A stretch of 64,000 nt of DNA from contig JAGKQI010000064.1 in NCBI GenBank assembly GCA_018806915.1, forward strand, positions 1,590,195 through 1,654,194. The letters run 5' to 3'. The position numbers and the translations under genes were made by a program. How positions within the stretch are numbered: position 1 is the first letter of the stretch; each line of letters opens with the position of its first letter. The notes under the pieces were generated by a model. It was not told where the DNA came from, made no database searches, and worked only from the letters and a program-made list of their open reading frames with translations. This DNA is from Phytophthora colocasiae. Lineage: Eukaryota > Oomycota > Peronosporomycetes > Peronosporales > Peronosporaceae. Below are positions 54,181-64,000 of the stretch, piece after piece.

Positions 54181-55610
54181 ATGTCTGATCCGCCTCCGCC
54201 TCCCCGCTCTCCCTCGACGCCGAGAACGCCCTCGAGCGAACGCTCGCTCCGATCAGCTCAATCCGCTGCCTCACACTTCTCCACTCCCGGTGTAAGCTCT
54301 GAGCTGGTCACCTTACGGGCGAGATTAGCCCATAGTCAACGGATGCGTGAGACCCTGGGTCGTGATCGGGATCACTTGGATGGAACCGTCCGCCGGTTGC
54401 GGTCTGAGATTGAGGACATGGAGCACTTCCGGGACGACCAGGCAGAGGAGATCCTGCGTCTGAACACTGAACTTGCTCGTCTGCGGTCGAGAATGGGAGG
54501 TGCCGTCAGTGGGGACGCAATCGCCGCCTTGCAAGCTCAGCGAACCCAGCACGGAGCCGAGCGACGGGATTCCGAGCAGCGAATGGTTCGGATCCAGGTG
54601 CAGCTAGACTCTGCGCTTGGGGATCTCGACTCCTACTGGCCGAACTCCGCGAGGCAGGGGAGGCCGAGATCGAACTCCGGGACAAACTCCAGGATCGCGA
54701 ACGGAACTCGCCGCAGTGCGCTACGATCTCGTTCTCGCTCAGCGTAGCCTCGATCGCCGGCAGAGGGATGATTCTCTCCCAGGTCAGCAGGCTGCCATGG
54801 CCGCGCCTTGCAGTCAGGCGCACGCCTCTACAGTGGAAGCCCGGTTGAGGTTGGCAGGACCCAAGCGGAATTACTCGCAGCTCAAGCTGAGGTCACGTAT
54901 TTGGAACGCGAGGCTGAGGATCGTAAGGCTGAGCTGGCTCGGGCAATATCTCGCTCTGGAGGATGCGCCTGCATCGGGTCCCCTGTTCCGTCCTCGCTGT
55001 GACGCGGCTGCCGATACCGCCGCCTTCTCCAGTTTAGAGCAAGATCTGGCGGATGCCTTGGGGAACCTGGAGATTGTCCAGTACGACCGGGATCAACTCT
55101 CCGTCAAGCATCGTTCAGGCTGTCACCGACCGGGATCAGGCCCGCTTCGACCGGGATCAAGCGATGCGCGATCTCGATCGGGTTACAGCGGATCGGGATC
55201 GGATCCAGGCCGACCTGGACGCTGCCGCCCAAGACCGCTTAACAGGTCTCGCGGACTGCGAAGTAGCTCGCTCTGCTCGGGACGCGGCCACACAGGAGCT
55301 CAACCAACTCCAGCAGCAGAACACCGAGCTCCGACAGGCTCACCAGGAGCTGGACGCCGATTATGCGGAAGCTGAACAGCAACTGCATCATGCCGAAGAC
55401 TCTTCTGCTCGGTTGTCCTCGTGGATTGCGGACCGGCGGATGACCCGTGCTACCAAAAGATCCCGAAGCGGCTCCGTTTCCCCCGCTGTCCCTCCTTCGG
55501 CGCGTAAGCGTCCGGTTCGGAGTTCTTCGGCCCCCCGTGCTCCAGGTGCCGCTGCCAGCGGAGCTGCCGGGTCAGCCAAACCCGCCCCACCCGCAACACC
55601 AGCTCCTGCA
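54181..55610 (+). pseudogene. Antisense coiled-coil gene of element 2 (truncated)
   Basis: The ATG is 93 bp from the LTR, as in element 1 (125 bp), and the gene runs against the element's own orientation. The N-terminus is Ser/Pro-rich (MSDPPPPPRSPSTPRTPSS). A coil follows with RDHL, DMEHFRDDQAEEILRLNTEL, which aligns with AMERFRADQQNEIARLEREI of element 1. After several frameshifts the coil continues (TDRDQARFDRDQAMRDLDRV, QELDADYAEAEQQLHHAED) into a basic Pro/Ser stretch (KRSRSGSVSPAVPPSARK), again parallel to element 1. It is truncated by the element starting at 55611. No intron is apparent at the matching place. Confidence 0.75.
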
Positions 55611-56071
55611 TGTAACGGGGTTACACGTACAAGTGGTTGTACCACTTGTAACTCTAACAGTTAGGATAACTGTTAGAGGTTGGAAATGGGCCTCAGACCT
55701 TGGTGTGCTGTACACACCAAAGGATACATGGGCGAACCACATTATTGGATGGTTCGTGTGCATTTGTGCATATTATTGGTAGAAAGTAACGGATTTCTAC
55801 CAATCACTGAGCAGAGTTTCTGCCAACCACACGTTGGCAGACCCTTTAGAAATAGATTACAAACAGTTTTAGGAGGTCCATAATTGGCTTATGCCAAATT
55901 CAATAACAGTTCTCATTTTACGGTATTTTGCAGTTTAATTTAGTTATATTTGATTTAATTATACTTATTTAAATAAGTATACTTAAATTAAGTCTATTCT
56001 AATTGCACGCTTCCTCATACACGTAAGCGCACGTGTACGCCACCCTAATAGGTCTAGGTAGACCCATTACA
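55611..56071 (+). repeat. 5' LTR of the hairpin element
   Basis: 461 bp bounded by TGTAA and TTACA. It contains strong inverted repeats at 55628-55650, 55652-55678 (12-bp arms), 55775-55804 (11-bp arms) and 55819-55841, and an AT-rich palindrome near 55960. Confidence 0.75.
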
Positions 56072-56073
56072 CC

Positions 56074-56087
56074 TGGTAGCACTTTGT
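56074..56087 (+). other. Probable primer binding site
   Basis: TGGTAGCACTTTGT begins two bases after the LTR. TGG at the LTR-proximal end matches a tRNA CCA end. No T-arm sequence follows, so identity is open. Confidence 0.5.
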
Positions 56088-56399
56088 AGTCCGGTCCCAC
56101 GACCGACTGCTGTTCGTTCGTAATGGAGTCATACGAACGCGGGGTAGAGAACTCCCAATGGATGAGGGATCCACTGGGACTTCACATGTCCGTGACGCGC
56201 ACGGACTGTGCCCACCTGTCAGATCCAGAGTGGGGAAGCTCTCCAAAGACTTTCACAAGTCATTGGAGAGGCAGCGGTAGCGACGATGCTTCGTACGCTA
56301 GTCGCCGACAGAGCAACACGGTGTTGCTCTGGGGTACATTGTTAAGGAGCAACGAGATGTTGCTGCCTTCGGTGGCTTCCCCTGGCTACGCGTGGAGTC

Positions 56400-57080
56400 G
56401 TTGAAACTCCACGAGTACCTTCACACGGGGAAGCGGAGGACGAGACCCTCCTTCGGTGGCTTGTCGAACTCGACACAGCCGTTGCGGCTCGACGTATCGT
56501 CGATCCGATGTCGAAGGTCGCGTTCGCCATGTCATGTCTTGGCGGACGTGCGAGGAGTTGGGCCTATGGGCGCCGACTTCCGGATCCTACGTGCTTCAGC
56601 ACGTACGAGGTGTTCAAGGAGGAACTCAAGCTTGCGTTTGAGCCTCCGAAGAACGAGTTCAGATCGAGAGCAGAGTTTCTCGATCTGCAACAGGGCAAGG
56701 ATGATGTTCACACCTTTGCCCAGCGTGCTCGATACTTGGTATCGAACATAGTGGCCAACCCGATCGACGAGGCGACCAAGGTCGTCACGTTCATGAAGGG
56801 ACTAAGAGATGGTCCCGTCAAAACATATCTCTTCCGGAGAGTATCCGAATACTCGAGGAGGCGATCAGCCTTGTAATGCAAGAGGAGTTTAGCCGGCGTC
56901 AAGCTAAATCTCCATGCGAAACGCGCCGAAGCCGGCGCGTCCTGTTGTGAAGACGGGAGGTCCGGAACCTATGGACCTTCGAGTGCTACGACTGCTGGTC
57001 AACAGCAGCGTAGATACGGCAAAGGTTCGATGTTACAAGTGTAGTAACATCGGTCACTATGCACGCGAGTGCACAGCGGG
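56400..57080 (+). pseudogene. gag: Gag of the hairpin element
   Basis: Capsid-like sequence reads MSCLGGRARSWAYGRRLPDP, FKEELKLAFEPPKNEFRSRA and VVTFMKGLRDGPVKTYLFR, typical of Retrotrans_gag. The frame is lost near 56845 and recovered before a zinc knuckle CYKCSNIGHYAREC (57031-57072). Upstream sequence back to about 56120 is probably the N-terminal part, in broken frames. Confidence 0.75.
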
Positions 57081-57243
57081 CGGGCGTTCAAAAACGCCAA
57101 GGACCAGTAGGCGCGGGGCGTCCTGGCTGGTGATGCAGTCTCGCGTGTCGAGCTTGGACACGCGACGATGAGGACTGCTGCCCCAGCGAGAAGGTTTCTC
57201 GCTGTAGCCGCAAGATGACAAGCCAAACCTTGTCATCCTGAAC

Positions 57244-57957
57244 GTGATGTCGAAGAGAGCGAACTCTCTTCGTGCCCTAGTGGACTCGGGCGCGTCGAAC
57301 AACTTTGTTCGACAGGGAAGTCTTCGAAGGCTTGACTTCGAAGAGGCCGACACGCCTCGCGGCGTGTTGGAGGTGCGGTTGGCAACAGGTGCCACCGTGA
57401 GAACTGAGAAGCGCGTAGTCCGTGTGCGCTTCTCTTACAAACGAAGGACGTTTGTAGAAGATCTTATCGTCTTGGATCTAGACGATAAGTTCGACTTGGT
57501 ATTAGGCATGCCGTGGCTTGCACGGCATGACCCGGTGATCAACTGGGAGAAGCGTACACTCGTACGCTTCAACGACACATGCGCGACAGAGAGCGATGGC
57601 CCTGTCAGTGCTGCACATGCACCGGCCGGTGCATGTGGATCCCCAGTTGAGGCAGCAGCGGCCGCCGCTGCCTCCGATCGCCGCCGGCGACCATCAACGA
57701 CTCCGGGAGTCGTTGTGAGAAAATGTGTGTCGACTCAGAAATCTGAGCCGAAGGGTCGCGGTCACATGAGTGATGGTCAGGTGAATGTGAATCACCTGAC
57801 GCGTAAACATCTGAATGATGTTTGTCACATGAGTGATGGTCAGGTGAATGCGATTCACCTGAGAGAAGGTAAAATACCGGTATTACCGGTATCCTTGGAG
57901 GTACTTCAAGCCCCCAAGGGTCGCGCCGACGACGTCAGCGTCAACTCTGGGAGTTGA
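57244..57957 (+). pseudogene. pro: Aspartic protease of the hairpin element
   Basis: Open over 237 codons. LRALVDSGASNNFVRQG (DSGA active site), then VLEVRLATGATVRTEKRVVR and DLVLGMPWLARHDPVINWE, the retropepsin pattern. From about 57600 the protein becomes a low-value linker where hairpins dominate. The protease half itself is intact in frame, with eight strong hairpins in its coding sequence (57251-57529). Confidence 0.8.
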
Positions 57958-58869
57958 CGAAGAAAAAATAAAATTCGGGGAACCGAAAGACGTGCGTCAG
58001 CTCTGGGAGCTGACGCCACTGGCGCTTCGCTGCTAGTTCCGGGAACTATGATCGGTCATCGTAGCTCCGGGAGCTGATGAGACGTGTATAGGCGAACAGT
58101 CGCTGCTAGTTCCGGGAACTATGATCGTACATCCGCTCTGGGAACGGATGATATGTGTACACGCGAACACTCGCTAGCGCAGGAAGCTAGCGAGAGCACG
58201 TCGACTCCGGGAGTCGACGATGCGGTTGCTTCATCCGCTCCGGGAGCGGATGGAGGCGCAGCGGTTCAGGGAACCGACTGCGCGGCAGGAGGTGCTGGCG
58301 GTTGCAAAACGCCCAGCACCCGAACAACTCCGTGCTCACGTGCAGCAGCGCTGCACGCGATGAGCGGCACCAAGCCGGGCTTGATAGTGCGAGTCAGCGG
58401 AAGGAATCCGCTGACGATAGCGATAACGTCCCGTCCAAGGTGCGATGCCTTGACGTGGAGCACCCGGAGCCGGGCTCCATGGTAGACTCGCGGCGCAAGC
58501 TCAGGAGCTGCGCGAGTCTCAGTCCGGGACTGGAGACGGGTGTGTCTGCAGTGCAGACACCGAGTGTCGAGACGTTGAACGTCTTGACACTCGTACCAAG
58601 CCACAGTACCAGAGGATGCGGTTAGAGAATCCGCCGACGAGTGCGTCGGCGTTGACCGCACTTCCAACGATGAGTTGGAAGCGCTTCGCACGAGACTTGT
58701 ACGATGGACGCATCGAACAATTTTGCATTCTCTCGGATATCGAGAGAGTGGAGCGCGAGGCCGAAGAGCTGAAGCAGCTCGTCGTCGATGGGATCACTGA
58801 GGGTGATGACTCCTCAGTGCGAAGACTAAGAAGCAGCGCTTCGAGGAGCAGAGTTGGGACTCGCTGGAG

Positions 58870-61300
58870 GTCGTGTCCCTACTACGAGTTCTGCGGGAGT
58901 ACAAGGATGTACTCCCTGACGAGATTCCTTCGGAGCCTGAAGGATAAGGGCGTACAGCACGAGATTGATCTCGTGCCGGGCACGAAGTATCTGTGTTACA
59001 CGGCAGTGGCCACTGCCGCGTGAACAAGTGTAGCGATCGACGACTTCTTTGAAAGTCGTCGTCTTGCAGGTCAAGTGTGCGGGAGTCAAAGTCCCCGCAC
59101 AGTGCCCCAACGTTCTGTGTTAAGAAACCACAGGGCGGCTGGCGTATCGTCTATGCGTACAACAAGTTGAACGATGCGACGATACCGGCGCAGACGCCGA
59201 TACCGCGAAAAGATGTTATCATCGATTCGATGGCCTTGAGCACTATCTTCAGTGCTCTAGATCTGCGTGATGGATTCTATCAGATCTTCATGCGTGAGAG
59301 GGACATCCTCTCACTGCGGTAAGCACTCCAAGCGGTATGCTTTGGGAGTGGCTCATCATGCCGCAGGGGCTTAAGAACGCCCCTGCGACGTTCAATAGAT
59401 GCGTGACACATCTATTGCGCTTCGGTGCGCGACTTCGCACCGAGCTACTTCGACGACGTGTTCGTCCACAGCCGGGCTGTGAACGGGAAGATGGACATTG
59501 AGATGCACAAGGTGCATCTCCGGAAGCTGCTAGAGCTTATGAGGAAACATAAGCTCTATGCGAACCTGAAGAAGTGTATCTTCGGGGCGAGCGAGATACC
59601 CGTGCTGGGGTGTCTCGTGGGGAAAGATGGCGTGCACCCTGACCCAGAGAAGGTCAGAGTGATCAATGAATGGCCCACACCATCCAATGTGAAGGAACTG
59701 AGGCAGTTCTTTGGGCTTGCCACGTACTTGTGCAAGTACGTGGACAACTACGCGGGCAAGATTCGCCCGTTGTCACAGCTTCTTAAGAAAGAAGCTGAGT
59801 GGATTTGGACGACCGAGTGCGAGCATGTATTCGGTGCAGTCAAGCAGGGCTTGACTGAAGCGCCGATCTTGGCCGTGGCGGACCAAGATCGTCCATTCCA
59901 CGTAGTGTGCGATGCATCCGACTTTGCAATCGGATGTGCATTGATGCAACACGATCACGAAGGGCGTGATCGTAGTTCATTATCAATCGCGTCAGCTGAA
60001 GCCAGCTGAGCGTAACTATCCGTACATGACAAGGAGCTCCTTGCCATGAAGTATGCACTCGCAAAGTTCCGAGTGTATCTACTTGGGAGTAGACCGTTCG
60101 TGGTCTATACAGACCACGCATCATTGCGTACGGCGATTGTCGCCGCACATCTCGCAACGTATGGCGAGATGGTTGTCCTTCTTCGCGGAGTACAACTTCC
60201 GGGTGGAGTACAAACCCGGAAGACTCAATCGTAGTGGCCGACGCGCTATCGCGTCGACCTGACTATGCGGAGACGGTCGACGCCAACGCTGCTGGCGTCG
60301 TGAGGACAGTGCCGTCGTCAACGCTGATTGACGACGTGAAGAACGCGTATGCAAGGGATGCAGACGCGAAGGGGCTGCTGGAGTTCGTGGCACCTTCCGA
60401 CGTGGCACGTCGGAAGCTAACCCTCATCTTTCGAGCTCGTGTACACCGCTATCGTGTACACGAAGGCCTACTGTTGTACAGTGCAGTAGACGACAATGCG
60501 GATCGCATTGTCGTTCCGAATGACCGCGACCTCCGGTTGAGGATCATGTTCGAGTATCACGATGCCCCCACGGCAGGGCATCCGGGTCGTGAGAAGACAT
60601 ACACTCTTCACGCGTGACTTCTACCGGCACCACCAGTACAGTGGGTGCGCAAGTACGTACGTGCTTGCGAGGTTTGTCAACGCGTGAAGCCTGCGCAGTT
60701 CTCGCAGGCTCCTCTTCAATCACTACCGACTCCGTCGGAGTGTTGGCAGTCCATGTCCATGGACTTTGTCTTCGGTCTTCCGCTTGACAGCAAGCGGAGT
60801 GACGGGCATCGTTGTCTTTGTGGACTGATTCAGCAAGATGGTTCATCTTGCTGCCGTCCCGGTTACTGTTACAGCCGCGCAGACTGCGCGACTGTTTGTT
60901 GACATGGTGTTCAAACACCATGGCATGCCGCTCGACATTGTGTCGGACTGTGATCCACGCTTCACAGCGTTCTGGCAAGAAGTGTTTACACTTCTGGTTC
61001 ACAGTTATCAATGTCGACTGCGGATCATCCGCAGACGGACGGACAGACCGAACGTGTCAACCGTGTATTGGGTGACACGTTGAAGAGCTACGCTCACTCG
61101 TTCCCGCATTGGAGCGAGTGCTTGCCGATGGCAGAGTTTGCCATCAATAACTCGGTGCATGCCTCGACAGGGCATGGCACCGTTCTACGTGAACGCCATG
61201 AGGCATTCACGATTGCCGAGCATGCTCGGCAGGGTAGCTTCCTCCTTATGGGGGAGGATCTACGGTTGCGTCCGAACAACCGCAGAATGCGCAACTGATA
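58870..61300 (+). pseudogene. pol: RT, RNase H and integrase of the hairpin element
   Basis: Reverse transcriptase is recognisable through frameshifts: HSAPTFCVKKPQGGWRIVYA, FSALDLRDGFYQIFMRERD, EWLIMPQGLKNAPATFNR and the catalytic YFDDVFVHSRA. The thumb has VLGCLVGKDGVHPDPEKVR. RNase H has FHVVCDASDFAIGCALMQHD and VYTDHASLRT. Integrase has the zinc-finger start HPGREKTYTL, then ACEVCQRVKPAQ, MSMDFVFGLP, IVSDCDPRFTAFWQE and HPQTDGQTERVNR. Frames change at about 59310, 59430, 59985, 60230, 60615, 60840 and 61010. Codons are conserved enough that the family is clear. Confidence 0.85.
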
Positions 61301-62560
61301 GCAGCACACCATCAGCCGTGGTGACGCGTGCGACGTCTCGTTCGAGCAGGAACGAGTGCGCGATGTCTGTGCCGGGCACAGACATGAGATGATAGCGAGC
61401 AGGCAGGGCCTGCTGCTGACAGGCGACAAGCTGAAAGAATTAGCTCGGGTGCGCTAGACTTTGTCCAGCCGAAGACAAGCCGTCATACGGTTTGTCCAGG
61501 ATGTTATCGCAGCTTCATGTCGATCGACAGAAGCTGAACGCAGATAATGCTGGTAGGGGCAACATAAATGAATTCAAATTGGGTTCTATTGGTTTTGTTA
61601 GCTACATGCAAAACCTACCTCAAACATGCAGTGTTTCCTGACTTTGGAGCAAGCAAGCTTGTCTAAGATTCATTGGGCAACGTTCAAAGTACTTGAACGC
61701 GCACGGCAACGCGTACCGGCTGGACATACCGTCCAGCATGAGGATCCACCCGACCTTTCTACGTCGGGCGGTTGAAGTTGCGTACGCGCAGCACGGGCTA
61801 CCGGCGGCTGGTAGTCCGGGCTGGAGCAGTGCGAGAGAGGTCGATCAACCGGCCTGCACTCTTGTCCCAAGATCGGACGAGAGAGAGGTTCGAGGCAGTC
61901 TGAGCTGCCTCGCAGACCTCAGCACGGAGGACACGAACCTCCTGCTTCAGAGCCGCTATCTCAGCGCTCTGTGTCTGCTCCAGCGGCAGCAACTCGATCG
62001 TGCAGGGCACGATCGTCATGGTCATAGCGTTGACCACGCGGAGGGAGGTGTTCCCACCCCTCCGCTGCCGCCGTTGCGCGACGTGCGCGTGGAGCGATCC
62101 GCTGGATTGTTGAGCGGATTCGTGGCTCATAAGATTATAAACGAACTCTCTGCGTTCGTTTTCGTATTCGTTGGAGATGGATTTCCTCCCCCATCGAGAT
62201 ACGTGGAGCTGGGCGGAACGTCCTGATGGAGGACGCGTTCCGGAAATGGTGAGGGCGTACGAAGCCCACTCATAATCCTGCAGGGGTAAGCCCTCGCACG
62301 AGGAGTGCCTGCGGTTAACCACAGCACTCGAGCCTCGCGTGGCACAATACGACCACGGAGCTCCTTACGATGTGATCGGGTACACGGACGACCGTGTACT
62401 CCAGGAGATCACTTTCGGTGAGATCGTGCTTTTGCCAAAGCTGCTGGCAACACGGACAGGGTGTGCCAAAGGGTAACGGTACATGGGATCCCCGCTTCCA
62501 TGGACTGATTCATGGAGGCGTTCAGCACTTTACCACGCGCAGTGGTGAAGTAGCGATCGC
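61301..62560 (+). other. Post-integrase region of the hairpin element
   Basis: HGNAYRLDIPSSMRIHPTF (about 61700-61760) is the conserved stretch that follows integrase in this group. The rest is not recognised, but hairpins continue (61995-62015, 62380-62399). On the minus strand a 174-codon frame (62322-61798) contains a coil-like EIAALKQEVRVLRAEVCEAA. Confidence 0.55.
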
Positions 62561-62564
62561 GAGC

Positions 62565-64000
62565 CGCGCTAAGTCGAACGACGAAAAACCAAGTGGGCGG
62601 ATCTGTTGTGACAGCTTTCCAGACCCAATATTGTGGATTGGGTACGTCGGTTGTGTGGCAATATTACCATGCCCGCAAAACGGTCCGAAGAAACCCCTCT
62701 TGATTACCTTTTTATCGGCTCAAAACTCAAGATCAAGGACGGGAGCCCCAAAGGCCTCGTCGGGAACACGTCGATCATTATATCGGAGACATTGGGTGAT
62801 CCTGGGAACTAGTCGATCGGCTGACCTTGCTTCGGCTCACGGATGTCGAGGATCTGGAGGAAGTGCTTCTGCACGCGAGAGAGCAAGAAAAAGCAGATAC
62901 AGCGTAAGTCCGCATTCGGCCTTCCGAAATATCGGCAGAAGATACCCGCTAGCGCCTCAACAGCGCCAGCTTCCGGGCTGTGGTGCGCGCGATTCAGCGC
63001 CCATGATCCAAGTTCAGAGTCAGAAGAAGTCTCAGGATCGGACGGGATCTCGACTCGAAGGGCGATCTCCGGAGGATATATCTCGCTGCGGCAGATGACA
63101 AGTCAACCGGTACTGGGGCGTTCCCACCAGGCGGATCAACCACAACCACGCGAACACGCGCACGATCGGGAGCCGGATCTCGGGATCGTCGCAGCTCGCC
63201 GGATCGATCGGAGCCGCTGTTCGCACTGCGGGTCCCGGAAACACACAGATCTGGACTGGTTGGAGTGCGTCTAACCTGTGATAAGTGCGGGAAAAAGGGG
63301 GTCACCCAACGGATCGCTGCCTATATACCGGCAGCCGTGTGGTTGTGGGGAGATCCATGAAGCTGGAGAATGCACCCCATGGAGGAATTCCTCCTTAAGC
63401 AACCAGATCCGCAAGTGGTAACGGACCCGACCCCGACATGCCGGATTGTTCCTCGAGAAGGTGGAAAAGATGTTAAACTAGGGACGCTCGCCGGTTTGGA
63501 AACCGGTAACGAGCCGAGCGTTCTGAGTACTGCATCTATGCATATGTGAACAAGAAATCGAAAGATCAAGATAGGGAGAATTCGGATCTGCGCGGTAAAT
63601 ACATGTAAGTTGCATTCGTATACTGCTAAGATCGCGAGCCTTCCCTCAGGTCAGGATGAGTTCTCCTCGGATCTGGTGCGGGAGGTGGCCTTGGATCTCA
63701 AGGAAGGAGAATCCAGGGGGTATTGGAAATATCACGCACCAGGAAAATGGTTCCGCCAAGCCAAGATCTCAGGCAAGATCAATCCATGAAAGAGCAATCT
63801 TGCTTCTGGACACACTGGCGCCGAGGTGCATCCATCTTGATACCGGCCTTTGCTCGTAAGGTTGGGTGCCACTTTGACAGTAGTCAGAGCACAGGAGTGT
63901 GTTGGGATCGGGGATAATGTGTACACCAACTGAAGGGAGAACGAGGGATCAAGATCACGCTTGCAGGGATACTTGGTCTACTTTTTCGATATTTGATCGG
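62565..64000 (+). mobile_element. Element 3: degraded gag-protease of the GATC-rich family (partial)
   Basis: From about 62565 the sequence aligns with 35310 onward of element 1. It contains the end of gag (zinc knuckles broken by small insertions, CSHCGSRKHTDLD kept), the GTTAAAC slippery site at 63472-63478 with its stem-loop, and the protease start (near 63790, DTGA region disrupted), then leaves the window. It differs from element 1 mostly by one- or two-base insertions. The junction with the hairpin element is abrupt. Confidence 0.85.

Larger units (their letters stand above)
52813..55610 (-). mobile_element. Inverted relative of element 1 (element 2), 3' end only
   Basis: Read on the minus strand this is the 3' end of a second member of the GATC-rich family. 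It has an LTR (52813-54087), a polypurine tract (54088 to about 54099, reverse complement of GCTGGGGGCGGA) and the start of the antisense coiled-coil gene, which runs on the plus strand. It is cut at 55611 by the start of another retroelement. Element 2 is older: its LTR is diverged and its gene frameshifted. Confidence 0.85.
55611..62560 (+). mobile_element. Hairpin-saturated Ty3/gypsy element
   Basis: A Ty3/gypsy element of a family unrelated to element 1. It starts with an LTR (TGTAA to TTACA), followed by gag, protease, reverse transcriptase, RNase H and integrase in that order, all frameshifted many times. No 3' LTR is seen before element 3 begins near 62565. Perfect inverted repeats with 7-12 bp arms and 0-14 bp loops occur every few tens of bases along the whole length. 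The single boundary on each side coincides with the element edges, so the property belongs to the element and not to the region. Confidence 0.9.

Noticed and set aside
57600..58620. CRISPR-like or tandem-repeat array
   Set aside because: The repeated units are hairpins with a shared centre but different arms and irregular spacing; there is no constant repeat with spacers, and the context is a eukaryotic retroelement.

Overview
The window looks like nuclear DNA of an oomycete, most likely Phytophthora or a close relative. The genes are eukaryotic, densely packed on both strands, often head to head, and carry short (60-100 bp) GT-AG introns. There is a tandem family of large membrane proteins and a right half made of LTR retrotransposons. 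This assignment rests on gene style and family resemblance, not on a search.

Left half (1-32 kb), host genes. In order: the 5' end of an ISY1 splicing-factor gene; a four-exon soluble pyridine nucleotide transhydrogenase with a likely mitochondrial presequence; four tandem minus-strand copies of one multi-pass membrane protein, only one of them intact, two sharing a gene-conversion tract of about 570 bp; two divergently transcribed large membrane paralogues; a two-exon coiled-coil protein of START/M96-like type; a four-exon PIG-Q/GPI1 gene head to head with a small coiled-coil membrane protein; a bHLH-PAS regulator; a two-exon coiled-coil protein with a C1q-like end; a three-exon ELMO-domain protein; and uracil-DNA glycosylase with a PCNA-binding start. 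I derived the exon joins from splice sites that keep phase.

Middle (32.4-46.3 kb), one nearly complete Ty3/gypsy element. It has matching LTRs, a 4-bp target duplication (CTAC), a 29-nt primer site that reproduces a tRNA T arm and acceptor end, gag with three zinc knuckles, a retrovirus-style -1 frameshift signal (GTTAAAC plus stem-loop), protease, reverse transcriptase, two RNase H domains, integrase and a chromodomain. Between pol and the 3' LTR it carries a large gene on the opposite strand: a coiled-coil protein of about 860 residues with one clean intron. The element is strongly enriched in GATC and interrupted an older open reading frame.

Right part (46.5-64 kb), a graveyard of mobile elements: a frameshifted hAT transposase, a PDZ fragment, coiled-coil remnants, then the end of a second, inverted relative of the large element whose antisense coiled-coil gene sits in the same place. 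Next comes a different Ty3/gypsy element (55611 to about 62560) in which almost the whole sequence, LTR and coding parts alike, is built from consecutive short perfect inverted repeats. I verified 35 with arms of 8-12 bp by eye. The window ends in a third, degraded copy of the GATC-rich family.

The two strongest candidates for something undescribed are the hairpin-saturated retroelement and the conserved, spliced antisense gene of the GATC-rich family.
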